Positions 56,281-64,000 of a DNA stretch of 64,000 nt are shown here, one piece after another. The position numbers and the translations under genes are program-made. Every line of letters begins with the position of its first letter. Position 1 is the first letter of the stretch. The stretch is from Melitaea cinxia (taxonomy: Eukaryota > Arthropoda > Insecta > Lepidoptera > Nymphalidae), in NCBI RefSeq assembly GCF_905220565.1, contig NC_059401.1, positions 5,667,001 through 5,731,000 of the forward strand, written 5' to 3'. The notes beneath the pieces were generated by a model. It was not told the origin of the DNA, did no database searches, and was given only the letters and a program-made list of their open reading frames with translations.

Positions 56281-56639
56281 ACTAATTATTACAGGACAGG
56301 TAATTGAAACCGAAATAGTTTCAAGGTAATCTTAAGGTGTGATCTCGTCTAACTAATAAAAGTTACGGCGTTGATTAACGGGCACATTTTATTTTTAACG
56401 ATGCTTCGTTATTCCCTAATTTGAAATAATTTCAAATGACACCGATTTTAAGGTAGCAAATGGGTCTTGTTAGCTGTCATTTATTAACGGGTTTTTGAAT
56501 GTACGACATGGTATGCCGCCTAAATTGGAATTCTTTTATGTTGAATTTGTTACGTCCAATAGCTAAGATATTTCGTTTAAACTACAACTTTAATGTACCT
56601 CTATAAAACAGCGTAAATATATATATATATATGTTCTTG
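56281..56639. other. A+T-rich spacer
   Basis: No feature apart from an (at)n run at 56617-56631. Confidence 0.4.
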
Positions 56640-56800
56640 TAACTGACTTCAAAAAAGGAGGGTGTTCTCAAGTCGATTGTATTTGTGTCATACCTCATAA
56701 CTTTTTACTGCGAGTACCGACTTTGATGATTCTTTTTTTTATTCAAAACGCGTTTAAGTTTTTTGCAAAATTTGCTCAGTAATTTTTGAGACATCCCTAA
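56640..56800 (+). repeat. Family D repeat, 5' part
   Basis: Begins aactgacttcaaaaaaggag and carries 'taactttttactgcgagtac' and 'gctcagtaatttttgagaca'. It is cut just before a family A tail at 56806. Confidence 0.65.
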
Positions 56801-56805
56801 TAATT

Positions 56806-56914
56806 CGCCTGTCCAGCGTGGTGACTATGGGCAAAATGCATGAATTCACGCCGTTTCTGGCGCGAGCTTGTAGAGGCCTATCTACAGCAGTGGACTGCGA
56901 TAGGCTGAAATGAT
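56806..56914 (+). mobile_element. Family A element, 3' part
   Basis: From 'gcctgtccagcgtggtgact' through 'tctggcgcgagcttgtagag' to the tail 'ctacagcagtggactgcgat' and aggctgaaat. Confidence 0.75.
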
Positions 56915-56984
56915 TCTTGATGTAAATTGTAGCCGTTTTTTTTTATTTAAAAACAAACACAATAATTAATACAACACATTTATC

Positions 56985-57030
56985 ATATACACGTACACAC
57001 AATGCGCTTGCATTGTGTGTACGTGTATAT
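56985..57030. repeat. Perfect 21-bp hairpin with a 4-base loop
   Basis: The arms 56985-57005 and 57010-57030 (right arm gcattgtgtgtacgtgtata plus t) are perfect inverted complements around gctt. No terminal duplications were seen. Confidence 0.85.
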
Positions 57031-57759
57031 AATAAATAATAATAAGTTAGCAACACTAATTTGGTATAACGTTAAGCTTAAATAAAAATAAAAATAATAG
57101 TCTTAAATGATCAGACAGAAAATCACTTTTAATGCTACTTCGCTTTTGTTATATAGTCATAAATATATTGTAAAAAGTAGTATAATGTGTTACATGCGCT
57201 AAAAAATATGTAACAGGTAGCTTATACAATGTTTTAAGAAATTGCTACTAAGAATAGTGAAACAGTTAACTATAACTTTTGAAAAACAAACATTTTTAAA
57301 CACTTAGCTCATTCTATGCTATATCTTAAATTGAAAAGAAAACGAATGAAAAAAATAAACAAAAAACTTATTCAGTAATTCTATAAATATCTATGCATTA
57401 CAAATGTCATATTACTTTGAATATTACTTAATGAACTGGTGATGACTGGTGATGGATTGAGGGCACTTACAAACTGTTTTATCTTTTCATAGAAAGGAAC
57501 ACGGATTCATAGAATACGGATACAAAATAGTGAACTATAGAGACTTTACTATTTCTTAAACTACAAATTTATAACAGTTTTAGCATATTAATTAACATAA
57601 TACACAGGTTACAATTTTACAAAACCCTCAGTTAAGAAATTTCAATGGAAGTAAAGGTAAAAGTGTAGCTAATAAAGGTCAAAATATCGCTCAGACAATA
57701 GCGTTTTATAAGACTTTCGAATAGCTTAGTCCGTCAAGTATCAATTATGTAATGTAACA
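57031..57759. other. A+T-rich stretch without a recognisable gene
   Basis: This lies downstream of the possible minus-strand exon. No AATAAA on the minus strand was found in it, which weakens that exon's reading as the last one. Confidence 0.35.
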
Positions 57760-57861
57760 CTATACCAGCATGCGCGCAACAGTGAAAGCTTGATTATCAC
57801 GACCGCGACGTTTGATCCTAATAGTCATGTTCGTATTGTTGGAAGTCGCTTCGAGCAACTT
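57760..57861 (-). CDS. Possible terminal coding exon, 33 codons
   Basis: On the minus strand tatttacctcag, a good splice acceptor, is followed directly by an open frame of 33 codons. It reads KLLEATSNNTNMTIRIK, RRGRDNQAFTVARMLV and ends TAG at 57762-57760. The mixed, basic composition looks protein-like and the patch is G+C-richer than its surroundings. The plus strand is also open over the same bases (ends FEQLLR, TAA 57868-57870), so the choice of strand depends on the acceptor. No family is recognised. Upstream exons would lie at higher coordinates. Confidence 0.35.
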   Translation of the reverse strand, partial: KLLEATSNNTNMTIRIKRRGRDNQAFTVARMLV

Positions 57862-57934
57862 CTGAGGTAAATATTTGGTATTACACTTCTAACTTGGGGA
57901 ACAGCGTTTGAATTGTATTTAATCTGCCTTTAAA

Positions 57935-58165
57935 CGTCCCACTTCTGTGGAAAGGTCTTCTCTTCATGTAAGAGGATTGGAGTGGCTTCACTTCAGATGG
58001 GCGGATAATTTCCCTATCATATTATACTATAGCTACATACATCATCTGTGCTAACAATGGGGGCTAACTATTTACGTGCTCTCTAAGACACGAAAGGATT
58101 ATTTGTGCATATAAAGATATTTATCCCGAGAGGGAATCACTGTACTATAACGGCTTTAAAGCATA
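57935..58165 (-). mobile_element. tRNA-SINE (family B), divergent old copy
   Basis: Reverse tail ('cgtcccacttctgtggaaag'), 'catgtaagaggattggagtg', 'gggcggataatttccctatc', 'acgtgctctctaagacacga', and a decayed B box (gagagggaatcac). Many substitutions mark it as old. Confidence 0.6.
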
Positions 58166-58352
58166 TTGTTAATAATTTGCTAAATAAATACTAAATAAAG
58201 CTGTTAAATTGTTTAATCGTCGTTTTGGGTTGTTTAAAAAAAATGTTAAATTTATGATAATTATGTTTAAATATTGGAAGCTTTTGCTTTTCTTCTTTTG
58301 TATCAAGATCAATCAGGCACTAAGCAAATAATTGTATATGCTCGTAACTGCA

Positions 58353-58662
58353 ACAAAACCGTCTTCAAGTACATCGACTAGCTTTCGATTATAAAAATTA
58401 TCAATATTGGTACATACATTAAAAAGTTATGAGGTATAATACAACGTAGTGGAAGAAAAAAATAATCAAGTAAATACAAATTATTAGATGGAACTCGAAA
58501 ATTACTTGTCATATCTCGATTATTTTTAAATGGAACCTTTGCACGCACAACCTTTCGACTAAACAAAAATCACCGAAATCGGTAAACCCGGACAAAAGTT
58601 CTGAACTAACATACATAAAAAGTACAGTCGAATTGAGAACCTAAATCTCTGTTGAAGTCGGT
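58353..58662 (-). repeat. Family D repeat
   Basis: Bounded by aaaaccgtcttcaagtacat at the left and gttgaagtcggtttaaaa at the right. It retains 'accgaaatcggtaaacccgg' and 'gtacagtcgaattgagaacc'. Confidence 0.65.
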
Positions 58663-58868
58663 TTAAAATATGCCGTATTTTTCCATTCTCCATTTATTTG
58701 TCGAACAAGGTATATACAGCTCAAACTCTTTAAGTTTAGCCTCAAAATAAATATGATGAACAAAGTCGTTTGATAAACAATTGATACATTGCATGTCTGT
58801 GTGTGTAATAGTCTGTGATAATAAAGTGCTCTAATAAGTCTTAACTTAACACTCATTTTATTTTAAGA
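58663..58868. other. A+T-rich spacer
   Basis: No feature recognised. Confidence 0.4.
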
Positions 58869-59142
58869 CTAGCTGTGACCGCGACTGCGTCCGGTAAAAA
58901 AGTTATTGTTCAGTTCGCAGAGTTACAAAATAAATAAATGTCTGCCTATCTGCCTATAATCTCAAAGTGAAAGTCCCGTCAAAATCGGTTCAGAACTTTT
59001 AGAGATTAGCCGGAACAAACAGACAGACAGATTGAGATACAGACAAAAATTGTAAAAACACTGTTTATTTAATATATGTACCGTAAAAAGCGGTTATTTT
59101 AATATTACAAACAGACACTCTGATTTTATTCATTTGTATAGA
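58869..59142 (-). mobile_element. Non-autonomous Helitron, 274 bp, exact ends
   Basis: On the minus strand it starts TCTATACAAATGAATAAAAT after A and ends gcagtcgcggtcacagCTAG before T. The plus-strand words 'ttagccggaacaaacagaca' and 'gcggttattttaatattaca' tie it to 16122-16443. No coding capacity. Confidence 0.8.
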
Positions 59143-59399
59143 TTTAAGCATCATAAGATAACTTAGCACAATCGCAAACAAATATGGAGAGCACTCATAA
59201 ATTATAATCCAACTTTTAAGGAGTTTAATTGACTTTAGAAGATTTACATATTCATAGTACCATATTGAATTATAAAGAGAACATAATAAGATATGAATAT
59301 GTATGTGGTAAGTATTAGATTATTATTATATTTAGACAATTAATGAATTCTCACGATTTATATATAAAGTTTTTTATCAAGTTTTTTTATTGTGCTTTG

Positions 59400-59660
59400 A
59401 TTTATCACTTCGACAGTAAGGCTTGAACGCGTCTAGTTTTTGTGATGTTTTTTGACACTGACGCGATTGAATACGGCGCAGGTATCATTCGCGACACAAT
59501 AGACAGTAGTCATGGCCGTCGGGCGATTGATCGAGCAAAACAATCACTGTGACTACGGGATGCCTTCACATAATTGTGTCTGAACAATTTCTTCCCCTCA
59601 CAGGCTTAAAGAAAATACCGTGAAAGACCGCCAGTGAACAAGTGAAAGCGATGTTTGTGT
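59400..59660 (+). promoter_or_regulatory. G+C-richer unique island with ATG and splice-acceptor-like motif
   Basis: The patch contrasts with A+T-rich flanks and is not repetitive here. An ATG in strong context (gtagtcATGGCC, 59512) opens 23 codons (MAVGRLIEQNNHCDYG..) to TGA at 59581-59583. Just after, cttcccctcacag ending at 59603 looks like a splice acceptor. A 5' untranslated exon, promoter or conserved enhancer are all possible; none is proven. Confidence 0.25.
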
Positions 59661-59950
59661 GACTCCTATATTTTTGGTTCATGTTTTATATTTATAGAAG
59701 CAAAAACTATTGTAGTTAAAGTTAAAAGTGTTAAAAAAATATTAACTAAATAATTATTATGTTTAAATTATGCTTTTTTAAGTCCATAATATTTCAGTGT
59801 CATTCTATACATTTGTACGATGAATATACCAATAGTAAAGAGTAATCGTAAAAATTGATAAAACAAAACAATATTTTTAACTCTTAGAATATTCTTAAAG
59901 TAGTAAATACAATACTGTTTTTGTTGTTTTTTTTCTGAAAATATTTATAA
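59661..59950. other. A+T-rich spacer
   Basis: No feature recognised. Confidence 0.4.
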
Positions 59951-60140
59951 TGTTATATATAAAATTCTTGTGTCACAATGTTAGTTAATATACTCCGCCG
60001 AAATGGCTGGACAGATTTTATTAAATCTTGCGTGCATATCGGGAAGGTCTGAGAATCGGCCAACATCTGTTTTTCATACCCCTAAGTTATAAGTGGGCTA
60101 ATCACATATATGGCAAAACAACGTTTGCGGGGTCAGCTAC
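59951..60140 (+). mobile_element. Mini-Helitron, 190 bp (same family as 21197)
   Basis: Begins at tgttatatataaaattcttg (TC mutated to TG) after A, and ends ggggtcagCTAC (CTAG mutated) before T. Length equals the copy at 21197-21386. Internal 'gaaatggctggacagatttt' and 'gtctgagaatcggccaacat' match its complement. Confidence 0.7.
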
Positions 60141-60209
60141 TATATTATAAAAATGGAAAATTTCAAATATTTTACGTGCACCAAAAATTGCTGTAAACTA
60201 TAATGTCTA

Positions 60210-60262
60210 TTGGAGAAAGAAGCCTATTTACATCAGTGGGATGTAGAGGTTGAACCGTAAAT
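60210..60262 (+). mobile_element. tRNA-SINE (family B) 3' tail fragment
   Basis: Only 'ggagaaagaagcctatttac', 'atcagtgggatgtagaggtt' and gaaccg remain, matching the last 50 bases of family B. Confidence 0.5.
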
Positions 60263-60798
60263 AATATATTTTACAAGTAGATGTAAAAAGGATTGTTCAA
60301 AGAGATTTTATACCATTGTGAGCAATTTATAGATAGTTTATAAATTGATAGTTGTTTTTTCTAAATTTCCTTTAGAAAAGGTAATGATGATGTCACTATT
60401 GTAATCTAGCGACTGTAAAAAACTAAATAACATACGTTTTATTACTTAATGCCATAAATTTTACTAGCCCTAATGCCCATACGAATACAATTATCTCCTT
60501 TCTTTTTTATATGAGAATTTTCTGGAGTCCAAATGTGAAACATTTACAGGCTTTTATAGTATAGTACTCGTATAATGGACATAAAAATGTACGATAAAAT
60601 TTATTTCTAAGACTTAATTCAACTAAGCTACATTTCAATTTAATAGAACTAGAATCTACAAGTTGTCAATATATCTAATCAAATTGCTGTTTTTCTGTAG
60701 TCGTTAAATAAGTAATGTAATTTATAAAAAACGAACTGTATTAGACAACCAGAATAGTGACCAATTTCTTCAAAGAAAACAAAATTATTTTTAAAAAT
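60263..60798. other. A+T-rich stretch without a recognisable gene
   Basis: No coding or repeat structure supported. Confidence 0.45.
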
Positions 60799-60809
60799 AA
60801 TTTGACATA

Positions 60810-61175
60810 CGTTTCAGTCTGTAATATCCCACTACTGGACATAGGCGTCTTTCCCCATGTGGGAGACGGATCATAGCTTAATCCACCACGTTGCTCCAAT
60901 GCGGGTTGGCGGATATATTCCCTACTATGAGTAACGATCGCTATCAGGGGTACATGATAACAACCGGGATCGACGGCTTAACGTGCTCTCCGAGGAACGG
61001 TGGGGAGAGCCACAAGGACTGCACAAACACCCAGACCATGACAAACACCTGTATGGCCAATACAAATGTTTGTCATGTGCGGGGATTGAACCCGCAACCG
61101 CCAGCGCAACAGGTACAATCCATGGCTGTGACCGTTGCGCCAACGCAGCGTCGCGGCACGCAACGGTCGCGGCGT
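60810..61175 (-). mobile_element. tRNA-derived SINE (family B), full length
   Basis: On the minus strand the head holds an A-box-like tggcgcaacggtcacag and a B box gggttcaatcccc. The body includes 'catttgtattggccatacag' and 'ccttgtggctctccccaccg', and the 3' end is the RTE-like tail with attacagactgaaac. Flanking aatttgacata (60799-60809) and aatttcacata (61176-61186) form an 11-bp target duplication with one change. Frames on both strands across it are shadows of the repeat. Confidence 0.9.
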
Positions 61176-61200
61176 AATTTCACATAAACAGTGTCATTTA

Positions 61201-61385
61201 TCTATCTTCTATATATATATTATATAAAAATGAATGTTTGTCTGTATATCCTTTATAGAATCGCAAAATATGCATTTGATCATGTCATGATCTTGAGCAG
61301 TGTTGTGCATGAGCCCACAATGGTTTCTGAGTTTATACGACTAAAAGAAAAAAAAAGCGTAACAACGCGCGCAGGATACAGCTAG
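61201..61385 (+). mobile_element. Mini-Helitron, about 185 bp
   Basis: Starts tctatcttctatatatatat after A, contains 'aaaaatgaatgtttgtctgt', and ends gcgcgcaggatacagCTAG before T. The start could also be at 61208. No coding capacity. Confidence 0.7.
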
Positions 61386-61630
61386 TACAATGACCTAGTA
61401 TAAACTAGTAATGTGCAATATCTTTAGTGTTTATATGCACCAGTAACATTACAACATTGACGATGAAGATACTTTGAAGTTACTTTGTTATAAGCACTGC
61501 ACAGGTGTGGTCATAGTTTTGCAGATAATTCCACGTCGCGCCGCTTCCGCTTTACTTAATCGCTCAGGTGTATTTATGAATTGATGTAACTCAGGCTTAT
61601 TGTTAAGGCATGTTAAGGCACATCGTGCTT

Positions 61631-61665
61631 TTAACCGACTTTGAAAAAGTAGGAGTTTTTCAACT
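61631..61665 (+). repeat. Family D terminal fragment
   Basis: Only the opening word aaccgactttgaaaaagtag and a few following bases are recognisable. Confidence 0.4.
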
Positions 61666-61680
61666 AAATTGCATGTTTTA

Positions 61681-61850
61681 CACTGTTAGGCATAGGCCTC
61701 TTATTCCATGTAGGAGAAGGATTGGAGCTTAATCCACTACGCTGTTCCACTGCGGGGTGGCGGATATATTCTCTACTATGGGTATATTGCCATCAGATAT
61801 GATTGCTATCAGGTGTATCTTATACAGACACCCAGACCGAAAAGAACTAT
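61681..61850 (-). mobile_element. tRNA-SINE (family B), 3' and body part
   Basis: Words in reverse order: 'gttaggcataggcctcttat', 'ccatgtaggagaaggattgg', 'ctgttccactgcggggtggc', 'attctctactatgggtat'. The copy then decays toward the head. Confidence 0.65.
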
Positions 61851-61940
61851 TTAGAACTATGTAGGATCCGACAGGCTTAATCGTGATACACTTACGACTT
61901 GGCGACGCGTTGGAGCAGCAGTCACAGCACAGTTGTGCGC

Positions 61941-62050
61941 AGTGTTGCGCCAACGGTCACACATTTGTATTGGCCATATAGATGCTTGTCTTGGTCTGGG
62001 CATTTGTGCTTGTGTATTGTGTGTGTTTCCGGACCTCCGACACAGAAGAG
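61941..62050 (+). mobile_element. tRNA-SINE head-proximal fragment, plus strand
   Basis: The words tgcgccaacggtcacac, 'atttgtattggccatataga' and 'cttggtctgggcatttgtgc' are the head-side body of family B on the plus strand. It therefore lies head-to-head with the minus-strand copy at 61681. It then changes to 'tccggacctccgacacagaa', which belongs to another common tRNA-SINE. Confidence 0.55.
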
Positions 62051-64000
62051 TAAATCCTGTAACTTAAAAATGTGTTTATATTAAACTTTTAATCTTTTCT
62101 TTTGCTTAAGAATGGACAGGTTACCCTTATGTTTAAAATCTGTTGCTTTTTTTAATTTTGTTCCAAAATAGTATTCGTTATTATATCGCGATAACGTTTT
62201 GTTTTCTTTAACATAAATTTCGATACTTAATTATACACCTTAATAACAATATTTGATATTAAATGTCTAATTAAAAGCTCACAACACTGTAAGACTATAA
62301 CTCTTATTCAAACTTCGAATAATTTTAAATCGTGTATGTAAATTAAAACCACTATAACAATAGAAACGTTTCGACATGGATAGAAAATTAAGCATCAATT
62401 TTCATTCTTTTAAACTATGTTATGTCTTTTTACTTACCTTTTTAAAATTTGTCTAACAAAATGTCGAGGAAACTATTTTGTACAACGCACTGTACCTACT
62501 TAATATAAAATACGTTTTATATGTATTTTTTTTTGTCTGAGCAACCACCTAGTGCCTATCACATAAAATGTATTTTAAAGGTATTTGTGTACGAAGTAAT
62601 ATAATGTCGTGTAATGTCTATAAATTATAAAAAAAATTTAATAGTATTTTTTCATAATTCTAATAGTATCATAGAGTATAAATACACAACAAAATTATTA
62701 CGTAATAAATATATTCTTCAAAATGAAGTCCTGTTTACATAATATAGAAAGACGACATTTACGTAAATAGGGAAGCAATTCGCAAATTAATTGTTTTCGC
62801 GAATGCTCTTCAGAGGCTTTACAAAATAGCTTTATGTCTCGAGTCGGTGTAACAAAGCCAAGAGTAAATCTCCGCCAGGGTCAGTACCGATGAAATTGTA
62901 GGCACAACAGATTCACAGGTCAGCACACTGCATATTATCAATAAGGTATTATCTACCGTCAAATGAGTACTTACATATGTACTTATGTTAATTGGCAATC
63001 TAGTTAAAGGATAAGCTCTATAGGCGTAATTAACTGTAATCTGCGGTGCAGACACTTAAGGCTCAATGTATAGTTAGCAAAGTATTAAGTGGAAGATTAT
63101 GATTAATGTATTCAGTTTTAAGTCCTACCAAAATAATATAAAAATAAAATATTTAGAAGTCTAATCTACTAAGCTCAAGCTTAGTCGTGAGTCGAACTAC
63201 CGCACTGTGGTAAGGGTGTTAAAAACGTTGGGTTGCTAAGTATGTTATAAAGTATCACATATAAATTTAGAAGTTAATATCAGGCTCAACTTACAGTCTC
63301 GTGTCAAAACTCAGGTCCATAAAGTTCTGAGGAAGTAAATTGTTCGTGCATAGTTGAAGAAAATTTTGTCTCAAGGCGAAACTTAGTTATTCAAAAGTTG
63401 GAAAGTAAAGCGTTTAATGACAGTACTCTCGAACTATTTAACTAAGTCTTGCGATGAATTCGCCACACTGAAAAAACAGAGTAACTTCACTGTAATCAAA
63501 TATCTTCTATAATTTTACTTTACTTACGTAACTAGTAATCAAAAATGCTCTAATGTGAAAGTTTTCCTTTTAAATAAATGAAAGTTTACTTGATACGGTG
63601 GTTAGTATTAATAACTGGAGTAATAATAAGACAAGATCTCTTCATAACATCGTAATAAGAGTTTTCTTACATTCACTTCATTCAAGTAATCTTGAGGTCT
63701 TATTTAGGTTATTAAATATAGCTTCTAAATGGCTTTAGCTAATGCCCAAACTTCTTATTTTGGGATACACACAGACCTTTTTTTAATACAATATGATGTT
63801 ATACCTATATCTTAAATAAATAGCTAAAAGCACAAAAAAACTTCACTCTCAGCGTCACTGCTTAGCGTTGTTAATTAATCAGGCTATTATTATTATCATC
63901 AGAAGTTAAACAATGTACCGTACCGTGTAAAAGCCCTTATAATATAATGTACTTATTGAATTTTAAAATGGGCGCTTAGCATAACTTTAGTGCACTCTGA
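62051..64000. other. A+T-rich stretch without a recognisable gene
   Basis: A slightly G+C-richer part at 62830-63060 has a 78-codon minus-strand frame (TVNYAYRAYPLTRLPINI) with no recognised relative. No repeat ends or splice-bounded exons were found to the end of the window. Confidence 0.45.

Noticed and set aside
60891..61187. Several overlapping frames of 60-98 codons on both strands
   Set aside because: They are by-products of the G+C-richer tRNA-SINE at 60810-61175.

Overview
This window looks like moth or butterfly (Lepidoptera) nuclear DNA. The identification rests on its repeats, which belong to well-known lepidopteran families: RTE-type retrotransposon 3' ends ending in the 'cctatgtccagcagtgg' tail, tRNA-headed SINEs carrying a similar tail, Helitrons with 5'-TC...CTAG-3' ends inserted between A and T, and the repeat that opens 'aaccgacttcaaaaaaggag'. 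By eye the DNA is about two-thirds A+T. No rRNA, intact tRNA gene, CRISPR array or bacterial-style operon was seen. No long intact host gene is present, so the window is either intergenic or lies inside large introns.

Layout. 1-3 kb: RTE-tailed repeat pieces and A+T-rich DNA. 3-6 kb: a Helitron end, then a roughly 410-bp foldback element and a partner repeat with the same terminus. 8-11 kb: two retroelement 3' ends and the best host coding candidate, a 90-residue single-pass membrane protein on the minus strand (10562-10834). 12.7-17.1 kb: SINE, a Helitron with two 5' ends, RTE pieces and a G+C-rich island with two overlapping short ORFs. 19-27 kb: RTE-tailed elements, mini-Helitrons and one nearly full-length tRNA SINE. 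27-33 kb: 'aaccgacttc' repeats, a broken hAT transposase end, a LINE end and an inverted 30-mer pair. 34-35 kb: an RTE-tailed element split by a solo LTR. 36.7-38.7 kb: a pile-up of one repeat and two LINE ends. 42-47 kb: a 797-bp Helitron and several G+C-richer islands. 48-62 kb: dense SINEs, Helitrons and LINE ends, plus a possible 33-codon terminal exon at 57760-57861. The last 2 kb are plain A+T-rich DNA.

The recognisable parts form a mobile-element ecosystem. RTE supplies a 3' tail that two short families also carry, which suggests shared mobilisation. Several non-autonomous Helitron families have exact boundaries. At least four insertions can be dated in order by target-site duplications or nesting. 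Host-gene calls are tentative because no splice or homology search could be run. I found no convincing new biological system; the most useful leads are the small membrane-protein ORF, the possible terminal exon, the nested solo LTR and the inverted 30-mers.
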